A DNA stretch of 64,000 nucleotides from Nitrospira sp. (GCA_005116835.1 SWDM01000016.1:376351-440350), one strand, 5' to 3'; positions 6,877-16,053 are shown, numbered from the stretch's first letter. Made by a program: numbers and translations. Notes: generated by a model not told the origin, from the sequence alone.

Positions 6877-8736
6877 CTATTCCCCATTCACCACTTCCAG
6901 CACTCGACGGCCATAGCGTTCTGCCTTCAGCGCGCCAATGCCTGGAACCTCCATGAGGGCAGCGGGCGTCACTGGCTTGTGCCCGGCAATGGCCTTCAGG
7001 GTTTTGTCATGAAAAATGAGAAAGGCCGCGACGCCCTCTTCCTCGGCAAGCTCCGTGCGAAGCTGTTTGAGCCGTTCAAAGAGCTGCGGGTCGGCAGGCG
7101 AGGCTTTCGGAATAACCACAGCCATCACCCCCTCCCGAAACGGCTTCTTCCCTGGTACATCTGACTGAGACGTTTCTGCCTGCTTCAGAAGGACGGCACT
7201 GATTCCTTGTAAGACCTCTTGTCCTTTGTGCGTCACATCGAGCGTGGGATACTCCGTGCCGTCGACCTGAAGATACCCCGAGTCGATGAGATCCTTTACC
7301 AGCCCAGTCACAGACAGTTTCGAACGAGTGCGGCACGTTCCGTATGTCGGACAACCTTCCGCACCGTACTCTTGCATCGTCTTCGAACGGCTTCCGCGAA
7401 GGATCTCGACAATTCGACTTACGCCGAACCGGCTCCTGCACCAGGTCACGGTTTCTAAGACCGCCTTTGCGGAATCGGCATCCTCGCAAGACACCTCCCT
7501 GCTCAGCCGCGGCGCCGGCGCGACACAGCGATCGCAGAGACCACAGGGGCCCAGAGCCCGCTCCGCCTGATCGCTGAAATAGTCGAGAATCGCAAGTTGT
7601 CGGCAGGTCGGCACTGATACATATCCCAGCATTTCCTGAAGGAGTGTCTTCATCCGCTTTGCGCGTTCGGCTCCTTCAGCGTCATTCGACGCCTGCTGAA
7701 TGAAGTACTCCTGCGTGGCCAGATCCCGCTCATGGAACAGCAACACGCAGGCAGCGGGTCGCCCGTCGCGACCGGCCCGTCCAACCTCTTGATAGTACGC
7801 CTCCACACTTCCAGGAATATCGAAATGGACCACCAGTCGGACATCCGACTTATCGATACCCATGCCAAAGGCATTCGTCGCAGCCAAAATCTTCGTAGTC
7901 CCGCAGCGAAAATCATTATGCACAAGCTGCCGTTCTTCATCCGAGAGACCTGCATGGTAGTAGCCGACCGACTGGTGCGACTGCCCCAACCACTCCGCGA
8001 CCTCCTCCACCCCCCGGCGCGTCGCACAATAGACGAGGATCGTGCCTCTCTCCGTCTCACGAACCAAACGCTCCAGGGTCGCAAGTTTTTCTTGGCGGGA
8101 CTGGCAGAGGCGAACAGACAAGGCAAGATTGTCCCGGCGGAACCCTGCGACCAACTTGAATGGGTCTCGGAGCGACAGTCGTTTGCACAGATCCGTTTGA
8201 ACGCGGGCTGTGGCCGTGGCAGTCAAAGCCAGGCAGGGAGGATTTGTGAGTTCCTGACGCAGGCGGCCGATCTTGAGATAGTCGGGTCTGAAATCGTGGC
8301 CCCATTGGGAAATGCAGTGCGCTTCGTCGACCACCAGCAGCGAGACCCAAAGGGAACGCAAGAGCTGGAGAAACCCCTCGTGCTGCATCCGTTCCGGCGC
8401 GAGATAGAGCAACTGGAGCCGCTTCTGGTTGAGGTCCTGAATCACACGATGCTTTTCAAGCCCCGTGAGGCCGGAATGAAACGCCGCCGCCTTGATGTTG
8501 CGCTGTTTTAAGCTTGCCACTTGATCTTGCATGAGGGCGATGAGCGGAGAAATGACCAGGGTCAATCCGGGCAGGAGGGTCGCGGGCAATTGATAGCAGA
8601 GCGATTTGCCCTGCCCGGTCGGCATGACCGTCATCGCATCGCGCCCAGCCAACACGGCACGAACGACCTCCTCCTGGCCGGGCCGGAACTTCGCAAAGCC
8701 AAACTGTTCGCTGAGCTGTCGAGTCAGATCATCCAC
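6877..8736 (-). CDS. recQ: ATP-dependent DNA helicase RecQ
   Basis: A superfamily 2 3'-5' helicase of 619 aa from the proposed GTG at 8736 (E. coli RecQ is about the same length). Walker A is MPTGQGKSLC at residues 38-47, the DEAH box VVDEAH at 135-140, followed by the aromatic-rich ISQWGHDFRPDY loop; motif VI is YYQEVGRAGRDG. The zinc site ends CGLCDRC, then an RQC winged helix and a C-terminal HRDC domain (SPADPQLFERL to RRVLEVVNGE). An ATG at 8808 in the same frame adds 24 residues unlike the family and has no Shine-Dalgarno, so GTG is preferred but not certain. It acts in recombination and restart of stalled forks. Confidence 0.95.
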   Translation of the reverse strand: MDDLTRQLSEQFGFAKFRPGQEEVVRAVLAGRDAMTVMPTGQGKSLCYQLPATLLPGLTLVISPLIALMQDQVASLKQRNIKAAAFHSGLTGLEKHRVIQDLNQKRLQLLYLAPERMQHEGFLQLLRSLWVSLLVVDEAHCISQWGHDFRPDYLKIGRLRQELTNPPCLALTATATARVQTDLCKRLSLRDPFKLVAGFRRDNLALSVRLCQSRQEKLATLERLVRETERGTILVYCATRRGVEEVAEWLGQSHQSVGYYHAGLSDEERQLVHNDFRCGTTKILAATNAFGMGIDKSDVRLVVHFDIPGSVEAYYQEVGRAGRDGRPAACVLLFHERDLATQEYFIQQASNDAEGAERAKRMKTLLQEMLGYVSVPTCRQLAILDYFSDQAERALGPCGLCDRCVAPAPRLSREVSCEDADSAKAVLETVTWCRSRFGVSRIVEILRGSRSKTMQEYGAEGCPTYGTCRTRSKLSVTGLVKDLIDSGYLQVDGTEYPTLDVTHKGQEVLQGISAVLLKQAETSQSDVPGKKPFREGVMAVVIPKASPADPQLFERLKQLRTELAEEEGVAAFLIFHDKTLKAIAGHKPVTPAALMEVPGIGALKAERYGRRVLEVVNGE

Positions 8737-8931
8737 GGTGAGAGTATAAGAACGATGGACGGTTGGGGAGCATGGGCGCGAGGAGAGTATAGAGGACCGA
8801 CTCACCATGGGCAAGTCGAACGAGCCGAGATGGAGAAAGCAACTCTCAACCCTCAGCTTCGCCTCGGAGAGGGATGGTTGGGGGACAGATCCAATCGTAG
8901 GACAAGCGGTTTAGGAAACCGTTTTCACCAC

Positions 8932-9040
8932 CCTACTCCAGCCTACTCAGGCTCATTCAGGCCAAGTCTAGCCAAGAGTGAGAGGGAAAGCGAACTTTGG
9001 CTGGAGTGGGCTGGAATAGGCTGGAGTGAGTTGGAGTTGA
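8932..9040. repeat. 10-bp-period inverted array upstream of recQ
   Basis: Left arm about 8932-8974 steps as CTACTCCAGC CTACTCAGGC, then TCATTCAGGC CAAGTCTAGC. Right arm about 8999-9040 steps as CTGGAGTGGG CTGGAATAGG, then CTGGAGTGAG TTGGAGTTGA. The arms are roughly reverse complements around a short A/G-rich middle. It lies between recQ and the next gene on the same strand. Confidence 0.75.
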
Positions 9041-9060
9041 GCACAAAATGAGCACAATTA

Positions 9061-9588
9061 TTATGCTGTTCGTTTGGATCGGTAGCTTCTGGACCGTCTA
9101 AAGAGAGACTTGCTCGTCTCGCGATGTTTCGGCGAGGAGCAAGGTCGCACAACATACCAAGTTGCCCCAGCAAAACGGGAATGCAGGAGCTCGAAACGCT
9201 CCGTACCGGTGAGTGTCTTCAGCAGTGACGGAACCCGCCGCATGCGCTTACAGCCTGGAAACCGATAGGGGTAATTACGCTTGTTTGGGTTCGGTGTGTG
9301 AACGTACAGCGCATCCTGGGATGAATCGGAGCGGCAGATGCTGAGTAACACTTGGATATTAGGCCTGCGTTGGGCCTGGAGGAGTGCACGATCGAAGGCC
9401 TTGTAGAGCGTGTGCAAAAACTGTTGGCGAAGAGTACTGCTTCGGTTTCCGTGCCCGTCCCAATCAAAATGGGTGTGCCAGAGGTCGAACCAGCCAGCAT
9501 CGAGATGAAATCGGGCAGCTGCACGCGCCGCGCGTCGTGCCGCAGAGGCGGGTGAGGGCTGCTGAGCTTGGCGACGAGTGCGCACCAT
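9061..9588 (-). CDS. Hypothetical protein
   Basis: A 175-aa basic, Arg-rich protein that I cannot assign. The central part is rich in aromatic residues and His (GWFDLWHTHFDWDGHGN near residues 32-48, then DALYVHTPNPNKRNYPY near 92-108) and looks like a folded conserved domain; the first 28 and last 25 residues are low-complexity Arg/Ser/Ala stretches. There is no signal peptide or membrane segment. The start is the ATG at 9588. It stands alone between recQ and an exported protein gene on the same strand. The His/Trp/Asp-rich core could bind metal or nucleic acid, but this is only a composition-based guess. Confidence 0.6.
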   Translation of the reverse strand: MVRTRRQAQQPSPASAARRAARAAARFHLDAGWFDLWHTHFDWDGHGNRSSTLRQQFLHTLYKAFDRALLQAQRRPNIQVLLSICRSDSSQDALYVHTPNPNKRNYPYRFPGCKRMRRVPSLLKTLTGTERFELLHSRFAGATWYVVRPCSSPKHRETSKSLFRRSRSYRSKRTA

Positions 9589-9680
9589 AGCCTATCGAAG
9601 AATCAAATAGATCCTGACACTTTGTTCTACTGACTGCCTGACAAGGTCGCTACATCGAAACTTATGGAGACAACAAAGAA

Positions 9681-10448
9681 CTAGGTAGTCTTATAAACAT
9701 ACCAATTATCAACTACCTGCTCGATGTAGATATATTCCTTTGGGTCCATCGTGGGAACAGAAGCGCCGGGAGTAACTCGCATAAAGCCCACCGTATTATC
9801 GAGGATTCCACCAATCACGATCTGAATGATCTTCTTGTCTCCCGAGAGCTCTACGAGATGTAATGATTGAGCCTTGGCTCGTGCCGTAGCTTCCGAGACA
9901 TGACCTGCCTGCGCGAGGTCGGCTAGTGCTTGTAGCTGCTGGTGGTGTGTTCGTAAATACGCCTTTAATTGCTGATCACTCGCTAGGGTGAGAAGGAAGT
10001 TTTGATAGTCCCGTTCCTGTTCCGGTGAACGATTTGGCACGTTTCTAAGACGCTCGATGAGAACCTGGATGGGGCCTGTGAGGGCCAAGCTTCGCAAAGC
10101 CTCCAATTTCCAAGTGTGTTGTTCTTCCCGCAGAAAGACATACCAATCGACAATAGTGTCTTCTCGTTTTGCTTCCACCGCGTAAACCGCCCGAGGAGGT
10201 TTCTTCTCTATGAGCCGCGGTGTCAGCTTAAGGTCTTCACGTAACATCTGTCCGAGCGTCGGCTTGTCCAGGAAGCGCTCTAGCATTTCTCCGGTGTACA
10301 CCGAAGTCTTGTCTGCGATACCAGCCCTGCTGAAGAACGCATCGAGGAGGGCTTCTGGTGTGTCTTCGCCCGCGACAACAGGTGTCGTTGCGGCTAAAGT
10401 TACCGCTATCCCAACCACAGAAATCCAAATTCTCGCGCTCACCTGCAT
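9681..10448 (-). CDS. Exported protein of unknown function
   Basis: A 255-aa protein with a clear signal peptide (MQVSARIWISVVGIAVTLAA, cleavage expected after PVVA-G near residue 26). The mature part begins with a helical region (EALLDAFFSRAG), has a middle part with charged helices, and ends with IEQVVDNWYVYKTT. I see no enzyme motif. The predicted location is periplasmic. It has no close operon partner; 228 bp separate it from the TPR gene upstream. Confidence 0.75.
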   Translation of the reverse strand: MQVSARIWISVVGIAVTLAATTPVVAGEDTPEALLDAFFSRAGIADKTSVYTGEMLERFLDKPTLGQMLREDLKLTPRLIEKKPPRAVYAVEAKREDTIVDWYVFLREEQHTWKLEALRSLALTGPIQVLIERLRNVPNRSPEQERDYQNFLLTLASDQQLKAYLRTHHQQLQALADLAQAGHVSEATARAKAQSLHLVELSGDKKIIQIVIGGILDNTVGFMRVTPGASVPTMDPKEYIYIEQVVDNWYVYKTT

Positions 10449-10622
10449 AGCTTACGCCTCGCCTCGGACGAGAACCCTGACTCTTGTTGCGCCCCCACAG
10501 CCCGGTTGCCTTGACGACTTCATTCCGCTCCTTGTTCCACACAAGTGTAGCTGATCAAAATGTTTCTGAAATATCAGCCGAGAAGACGTTAAAGATGAAG
10601 GGTTTCGGGGTGAGGCCGTGCG

Positions 10623-10646
10623 GGGTCAAAAACAACTGATTTTGAC
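10623..10646. other. Small A/T-rich hairpin downstream of the TPR gene
   Basis: GTCAAAA and TTTTGAC form a 7-bp inverted repeat around an 8-nt loop, 30 bp beyond the TPR gene stop. It may end transcription of that gene, but it lacks the G/C-rich stem and clean U-run of a typical intrinsic terminator. Confidence 0.3.
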
Positions 10647-10675
10647 ACCTTGAGCACTTTGGGCTTGGATCCCCG

Positions 10676-11341
10676 TCACTCCAGTTCCCGAATACGTTGT
10701 TTCACTTGATTGATCGTGTGTTGATTGGCGGGAGTATCAGGGAGGAGGCGTAAAACCTCCTTGAGTTCCTCTTTCGCTTCAGCCTTCCTACCGCCAGCTT
10801 GAAATGCGCTGGCCAGGTTATAGCGGGCTTCTAGAAAGTTGGGGTTAAGGCGTAGGGCACTGCGATACTCTGCAATGGCCCCAGCGAGATTGCCTTTGTC
10901 CCTGAGCGCATTTCCCAGGTTATTGTGGGTAGGAAAGTAATTGGGGTTAAGGCGCAGGACGCTGCGATACTCTGCCAAAGCCCCGTCAAGATCGCCTATG
11001 TTCTTGAGGGTATTCCCCAGGTTATTGCGAGCAGGCAAGTCGTTGGGGCTAAGGCGCAGGGCGCTGCGATACTCTACTAAAGCCCCGTCAAGATCGCCTT
11101 TGCCCTTGAGCGCCATTCCCAGGTTTACGTGGGTTTCCACGTCGTTGGGGTTAAGACGCAAGGCACTGCGATACTCTGCAATGGCACCATCGAGATCGCC
11201 ATTTTTCTGAAGCTCATTGCCACGGTCTGTGTAGCCCCTCGAGTCCTGGCCATCAGTCATGGTACCGACTGGGCTTCGTGCACATCCACCCGCTTGCAAT
11301 AAGAAACTTGTGAAGACCGCCACAACCAATAGACTTCTCAT
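10676..11341 (-). CDS. TPR repeat lipoprotein
   Basis: A 221-aa lipoprotein: signal peptide with lipobox LQAGGC (Cys20), then tetratricopeptide repeats of 34 residues beginning near residues 36, 68, 102, 136 and 170. Repeats 1-4 carry the nearly invariant core GDLDGA-EYRSALRLNPN and are also very similar in DNA (102-bp period, about 10830-11235), a sign of recent duplication or gene conversion; the fifth has drifted. It likely scaffolds protein contacts at the inner face of the outer membrane. No partner gene is evident; the structured repeat copy 3 and the porin gene lie upstream on the same strand. Confidence 0.88.
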   Translation of the reverse strand: MRSLLVVAVFTSFLLQAGGCARSPVGTMTDGQDSRGYTDRGNELQKNGDLDGAIAEYRSALRLNPNDVETHVNLGMALKGKGDLDGALVEYRSALRLSPNDLPARNNLGNTLKNIGDLDGALAEYRSVLRLNPNYFPTHNNLGNALRDKGNLAGAIAEYRSALRLNPNFLEARYNLASAFQAGGRKAEAKEELKEVLRLLPDTPANQHTINQVKQRIRELE

Positions 11342-11501
11342 GGTTCCCGCCTATCGGACTTCACTATTCATGATTTGTAATCATTGCTTTTTGAACCAGC
11401 GGAAAGGATACGCCGAAGCGCTTGATAAATCGAGGTGTGCAGCACGGGATTTGAGCTAGGATTTTGAACGGTAGATAGCCGATGGGCCGAGCTGACTCTA
11501 C

Positions 11502-11628
11502 GTAAGATGCTCAAAAAGTTCGTCCAGCAAGGCCGCAGCGAGTGAAGACCCGGAGGCGTACCCTCTGGGGTACGTTGAGGGTCTGAACGATGCGAGAACG
11601 AAGCTGGCGGGCTTTTTCAGCATCCTGC
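11502..11628 (+). repeat. Structured 125-bp repeat element, copy 3
   Basis: Same orientation as copies 2 and 4. Left terminus 11502-11527 (AGATGCTCAAAAAGTTCG), right terminus 11603-11628 (GCTTTTTCAGCATCCTGC). The centre is GGCGTACCCTCTGGGGTACG, with arms GACCC/GGGTC further out. It ends 1 bp from the stop codon of the porin gene, so it forms the immediate 3' end of that transcript. Confidence 0.9.
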
Positions 11629-11629
11629 G

Positions 11630-13387
11630 CTAGAAGTTCATCCAGAGCTGGGCGTAAGCCCAATCCTGATCGGTGCTGGTGCCCAGGTTCTCCTGGATAT
11701 AGTCGCCGGCGAAGAGGTGTCCGTAGCCGGCCTGGAAGGATAACTTGCCCTCCATGAAGAAGCGCGTCCAAATGATATCCAATTCGTTGCCTACGTGCCT
11801 CGTGGTGTTGTTCGTCTTCGAATAGACATAGACAGTCTGTGTGGCGCGGTACCAGTTGTCCTTCGTATTGGCCAGGTTCAAGCTGGTGGCCCAGATTTCA
11901 ATGTGGTCGTTCTTGGTCGGGCGAAACTGGAAGTTAATCGAGGGTTTCATCATATTCTTCCAACCTATGGTATCCATGTAGCCCATGTGGATATGGTTGG
12001 TTCCCCACAAGTTCTCAAACGTGTTGGCCGTCTTACAATCGGTGTTGCCACCGATCGTGCAGTTTGCCCTGCCATCGCCCGACGCATAGTCGAAGTTGAA
12101 GGCCAACCGAGGCTTCCAGTCCCACTCGTAATGGGTGTAGCCGATCCAGTTTCTCGTCGCCCAGGCATTGATGTGGAGATACTTTTGGTTTCCATAACCT
12201 GCGCTGGACCCACCGTCGTCGCCCATTTGGCCGAATTGGTAGATTGTTTCGCTCCATGCGTCAAAGTTGCCTTTGCGCATCTCGATCCGGCCTCCGACCA
12301 TGTGGCGAGTCTGATTCGAATGCTTCGGTGTACCGAGACCCTGGTTTCGATTGTCCCCCGAGTTGTACCGGTTGGAATAGAGGATGTAGTAGGGCTCGAT
12401 CACGAATCCCGGCACCGACTTGATCTGGTTGTAGAAGAGAAACACGTCGGAATCGATGTTCGCGCTGCCGTTATTCGAGTTAGTGCTTCCTGTTTGAGGG
12501 GTAGTAGTGACAGGAAGGTTCGGTTGGAGAGCGCCGAGCGGGTTCCCTTGCCCGAGATCGGACTCAGAAGTACGGAACCACCCCGCCCAACTGTCCCAGG
12601 CCTTGGTGCTATATTGCAACATGATCCCGTCAAAGGAAAATCCTGTGTTGGACCAGTCGAAGGCGCCGAATATAGAGTGGTTGCCGAACACGACATATTG
12701 CCGACCAGCCTTCACGCTCAAGTTTTCCACCCCGGCGAAGTTCCGGATCAACATATAGCCGGCTCGGACGCCTAAGACGCCGCCGTTCCCGAAACAAGCC
12801 GCGCTCGAGTTCTGGCAGTTTTGGCCGTTATTGGTTCGCTGATTGTCTTGGACCGGGGTACCCTGTTGCCCGTTGGCGCCCCACACGGATGAATAAATGA
12901 GTTCCAGATAGAAATTCACGTCCGGTGAGACGTCATAGCCGAAACCCAAGCGCGTCTTCTGCAAGGCGTAGCTTTCGTTTGCCTTACCGGGAGTGCCGCT
13001 CGCAGAGGTTTGGCCGTTGAACGAATTGCAGGCCCCAAAGGTATTACCAGCCATGGCGCTCCCAAAGCAGGTATTGTTCCGCATTTCATACCGCACGCGA
13101 AGGTCGGCGCGCATCCAGAACTTGCTGATGTCGAAGTTCTTCCCGATCTTCGGATCGTAGAGCTCGTACGCCTCTTTGTCCGGAATCGCTCGAGCGACAA
13201 CCGTGGCATTGGTGATTTTTTCGCCAGCCGGCAATTCGAATGCCGCTTGCGACGGATCCGCCACAAATGACAGCCCCACTGTTATCGCGGCCGCACTACA
13301 GAAGGCAATTAGACCGGTCCACCTTGCCTGTCCGATGGTTACGATGGTTCGCCAAGGCGCGGAGCCGGCAGATGATCGGTGAGTCAT
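11630..13387 (-). CDS. Outer-membrane beta-barrel porin (alginate-export-like)
   Basis: A 585-aa secreted barrel protein. A basic N-terminus is followed by a hydrophobic signal segment (LIAFCSAAAITVGLSF) ending near SQAAF. The mature part is rich in Gly, Asn, aromatic residues and alternating strands (WMRADLRVRYEMR, LGFGYDVSPDVNFYLELIY, RHMVGGRIEMRKG, THYEWDWKPRLAFNFDYASG), and the last residue is Phe as required for BAM-dependent insertion. It ends with GYGHLFAGDYIQENL, a pattern I associate with the alginate-export/AlgE-like porin group. The substrate is unknown. I chose ATG 13387; a TTG 12 codons upstream is possible, and neither has a convincing ribosome-binding site. A structured repeat abuts its stop codon. 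Confidence 0.85.
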   Translation of the reverse strand: MTHRSSAGSAPWRTIVTIGQARWTGLIAFCSAAAITVGLSFVADPSQAAFELPAGEKITNATVVARAIPDKEAYELYDPKIGKNFDISKFWMRADLRVRYEMRNNTCFGSAMAGNTFGACNSFNGQTSASGTPGKANESYALQKTRLGFGYDVSPDVNFYLELIYSSVWGANGQQGTPVQDNQRTNNGQNCQNSSAACFGNGGVLGVRAGYMLIRNFAGVENLSVKAGRQYVVFGNHSIFGAFDWSNTGFSFDGIMLQYSTKAWDSWAGWFRTSESDLGQGNPLGALQPNLPVTTTPQTGSTNSNNGSANIDSDVFLFYNQIKSVPGFVIEPYYILYSNRYNSGDNRNQGLGTPKHSNQTRHMVGGRIEMRKGNFDAWSETIYQFGQMGDDGGSSAGYGNQKYLHINAWATRNWIGYTHYEWDWKPRLAFNFDYASGDGRANCTIGGNTDCKTANTFENLWGTNHIHMGYMDTIGWKNMMKPSINFQFRPTKNDHIEIWATSLNLANTKDNWYRATQTVYVYSKTNNTTRHVGNELDIIWTRFFMEGKLSFQAGYGHLFAGDYIQENLGTSTDQDWAYAQLWMNF

Positions 13388-13640
13388 GAGACGGAGGGGC
13401 AACGAGTCGGGGTGACGACACAAAGGATGGTACTGATGGTCGACGACGAACTAGACAAGCGACAATATCCCACTAAGAATAGGGCGATGGCTGAGGAAAA
13501 CGCTTGCGTGAGGGTCGGATCTGAGGCATCTCATGGGATGATCTACACCGTCAAATTGAGCCGACGTAGCGCCGATCAGTCGATGGCACAATTGCCTAGC
13601 GCCCACGCGTCTCGCCTTTGCTGATTTTCTCGCCGCACGT

Positions 13641-13940
13641 TCAGACCTGACTGTTCGAGCCCTTTGAATCAACCTGTTTCTCCGCCGGCGCTCCTACAGC
13701 CTTGATCTGTTCCTCAGCATCTTTGATCGAGGCCTGAAAGTCCTGCTCGACCATCTTCACTTCCTGCTGAATCATATTGAGTTCAGGCTCTACGGACTTC
13801 CGCAAATCTTCGGCTGTTTCCTTGAACCCTTTGACCGCTTTTCCGAGCTGGCGAGCGACTTCAGGCAGCTGCTTGGGGCCAAACAGCAGAAATGCAATCA
13901 CCAAAATAATGAGAATTTCGCCGACGCCAAGTCCGAACAT
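13641..13940 (-). CDS. Sec-independent translocase subunit, TatA/TatB type
   Basis: A 99-aa single-pass membrane protein: N-terminal helix GVGEILIILVIAFLLFGP (residues 4-21), the FGPKQLPE hinge, amphipathic helix VARQLGKAVKGFKETAEDLR and a charged, low-complexity tail. The longer tail with an extended coiled-coil-like stretch (ELNMIQQEVKMVEQDFQ) suggests a TatB-like role, whereas the paralogue 90 bp upstream looks like TatA. In many bacteria with minimal Tat systems the distinction is not clear from sequence. tatC is not in the window. It exports folded proteins, with the paired subunit. Confidence 0.93.
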   Translation of the reverse strand: MFGLGVGEILIILVIAFLLFGPKQLPEVARQLGKAVKGFKETAEDLRKSVEPELNMIQQEVKMVEQDFQASIKDAEEQIKAVGAPAEKQVDSKGSNSQV

Positions 13941-14029
13941 GGTTTTTCATACGCAAAACATCAATCGTCGTGCAAAAAGCAACAGAGGAAGAGCTTGATT
14001 CCTCTTGTCGATTCACGCCTTACGCCTCG

Positions 14030-14293
14030 TTACCCTTGCTTGACCTGCTTCCCCGATTGGACGGGGTCGGCGACCGGTGGGGCTGCCTGCGAAACTTGTG
14101 AAGGCGGTGCTTCGGGCGCATCGGACGGAGGAGGCGTCACATCGATGGCATCGGCCTCGTTGACACTCTTCTTAAATCCTTTGATGGCCTTCCCGAGGCC
14201 CTCACCTAACTGCGGAATTTTCCCGGCGCCGAAAATGATCAAGACAATGACCAAGATCAGCACTAACTCCATCCATCCGAACGATCCAAACAT
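14030..14293 (-). CDS. tatA: Sec-independent translocase protein TatA
   Basis: An 87-aa protein with transmembrane helix MELVLILVIVLIIFGAGK near residues 7-24, the hinge FGAGKIPQLGEGLG and an amphipathic helix KAIKGFKKSV, then a Pro/Ala-rich tail. This is the classic TatA layout for the protein-conducting element of the twin-arginine translocase. ATG 14293 is used; the in-frame TTG just before it is less likely. It lies directly upstream of the TatA/TatB-type paralogue on the same strand and 230 bp behind a methyltransferase gene. Confidence 0.95.
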   Translation of the reverse strand: MFGSFGWMELVLILVIVLIIFGAGKIPQLGEGLGKAIKGFKKSVNEADAIDVTPPPSDAPEAPPSQVSQAAPPVADPVQSGKQVKQG

Positions 14294-14523
14294 CAATGAC
14301 TCGCTTTCTCTTCTTGTCCCACCTAAACCCGCTCGCTCTGCGCCGTTGAACCAGTCGAAAGGTGGAAACCTTCCTCTTGCGAGGGGAAGATTCTAAAGGC
14401 TATAGGAGAACAATAACTGAGTCAAGCTGAATTCCGCAAATACATTGCATCGAACGATTCTGCGGCCCTTAGGACTCGCCGCCTGTGCGGCAGAGCGGCT
14501 GTGTCCGTGACCAGTCGGACGAC

Positions 14524-15960
14524 TCACCGAGGTTGGACGAAGGCATGAAAATAGTCCACAGGGCTCGGTGGCGCGGTCAAGGCGATCATGAAGGACTGGG
14601 GGTCGTAGCCGATCCCTTCAAGATCCTTCGACGCCAAGGCCAGCTCTTCCTCTGTGAGATAGGCGACAGTGTCCGGAATACCCGTCGGCGCGAGTGACAG
14701 CACAAGGGCCTGCAGCGCTTCACGCTCTTGCGACGGCGTTTCCAACGGAACAGGGAAGTCCAGAGTGCGCGCATAGGGGCTCCGATAGGTCTCGTTCAAT
14801 GCGCGGATAGTCTTAAGCATCAATCGGTCCTGTTCCCACAGGGCCATTGCAGTACCGGCAGACGGGTGGGTCGAGATGAGATCCATGAGGGTCAAGACGT
14901 TGGTCCCCAAGCTGCGCCCCACAAACTCACGCTGGCTTTCTATGATCATCGCGCCGGCCTCCAAATGCTTGGCGACCGATTCGGCTAACGCAAAGTTGAC
15001 CATGAAACTCTGTTGCCCGCCAAATTGGCCATAGCAGGGCTTTTCCGGATCATTCAACACATTCATGTCCGCTGTCCCTGCGTCGAAATTACTGAACCCG
15101 ATCGCATCGGCAGCCAATAGGCGCTTCGCTTCCTTGATCGTGGCATAAGCCCCCAGATTGACTGGGACCAGCACTTGTTCATCGATACGTTTGAGAAAAT
15201 CCGTGATCGTCTTCCGGTAGGGAACGTCTTTCCATTCGACGACCCGATATTCACGCTCCCACACCAGATCGTCGAGCAGAGGAGGGAAGCCCTTCAGCGC
15301 CTCCATATCCATGGCATCGAAGGCTCGGACAAAGGCCGCCCAATCGGAAATTTTCGCATGAGCGGTTTCGCTCAGGTTGGGTCGCATGAACTCTTCTTCA
15401 ATATCGCTTGCTTGACGCGACATCAATTTGGTCGGGAGATCGTTCCACAGTTCGTTACAGATGATGCGGTCCACGCTGCCGTCGGCAACCCCATCGAGTC
15501 GGCCCAGGATCCCCAGGTGGGTCTCAACCCGGTTACGGTGAGACGCAAGTTCGGGGTGAGCCATGGCTGCATCGAGCACTGCTTGCTCCCAATCGACCAG
15601 CACATATCGAATGCGGGGATAGACCAGTCCCTGTTTATCGAGACCCTTGAGATGGCTCAGAAAACAGGCGGCAAGATTGCCGTTGCCGGGGCCGAACTCC
15701 ATGACGGTCAAAGACTGAGTGCTGAGTGCTGAGTGCTGAGTTTTCGACGCGCGTGTGGCATCGCGCTTCACGACTTTATCGAAATAATCTGCCGCGAGGG
15801 CATGGGCGAGACGGTAGTCGGCTGAGGCAAACGTTTGGTAAAAACTGCGGATCTGGTCCCCCCGGAGGCGGTAGAAAAGCCGATTGATATGGGCCTGCCA
15901 CTGATCGACTGGTTTATACTCGCCGATGAGTTGGGGTAAAGCGTCTGCGTCCTGCAACAT
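14524..15960 (-). CDS. SAM-dependent methyltransferase, MidA-like
   Basis: A 478-aa protein with a class I SAM-binding motif MEFGPGNGN at residues 87-95 and a NELWNDLP motif near 190 resembling the SNELFDALP signature of MidA (NDUFAF7-type, DUF185) arginine methyltransferases. The C-terminal 200 residues are not familiar. ATG 15960 is preceded by AGGA; a TTG further upstream would add 17 basic residues. Residues 73-83 (KTQHSALSTQS) are encoded by a tandem 7-bp repeat inserted in frame just before the SAM motif, in a position where neighbouring sequence is charged and variable, so it is likely a loop. Its target protein is unknown. Confidence 0.7.
   Translation of the reverse strand: MLQDADALPQLIGEYKPVDQWQAHINRLFYRLRGDQIRSFYQTFASADYRLAHALAADYFDKVVKRDATRASKTQHSALSTQSLTVMEFGPGNGNLAACFLSHLKGLDKQGLVYPRIRYVLVDWEQAVLDAAMAHPELASHRNRVETHLGILGRLDGVADGSVDRIICNELWNDLPTKLMSRQASDIEEEFMRPNLSETAHAKISDWAAFVRAFDAMDMEALKGFPPLLDDLVWEREYRVVEWKDVPYRKTITDFLKRIDEQVLVPVNLGAYATIKEAKRLLAADAIGFSNFDAGTADMNVLNDPEKPCYGQFGGQQSFMVNFALAESVAKHLEAGAMIIESQREFVGRSLGTNVLTLMDLISTHPSAGTAMALWEQDRLMLKTIRALNETYRSPYARTLDFPVPLETPSQEREALQALVLSLAPTGIPDTVAYLTEEELALASKDLEGIGYDPQSFMIALTAPPSPVDYFHAFVQPR
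15714..15743. repeat. Tandem 7-bp repeat inside a methyltransferase gene
   Basis: Four consecutive copies of CTGAGTG (the last partial), within the coding sequence. Because 7 is not a multiple of 3, three units give a 21-bp, 7-aa peptide period (TQHSALS) and keep the frame only if the total insertion length is a multiple of 3. Confidence 0.9.
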
Positions 15961-16053
15961 AACAATCCTGGTGCGTCTTGCCCTTCTCGTTTTAGTTTCA
16001 AAGATCGGCAACTTTAGCAGATGACAGGAAACAGCCGCAACGGGCTCCCCTCA

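Noticed and set aside
10830-11235. Regular 102-bp repeats that could suggest a CRISPR array
   Set aside because: The repeats are coding TPR units without spacers, and no cas gene is present.
13379-13624. 81-codon plus-strand open frame upstream of the porin
   Set aside because: No Shine-Dalgarno, no recognisable motif and unusual composition; the 250-bp gap looks like plain intergenic DNA.
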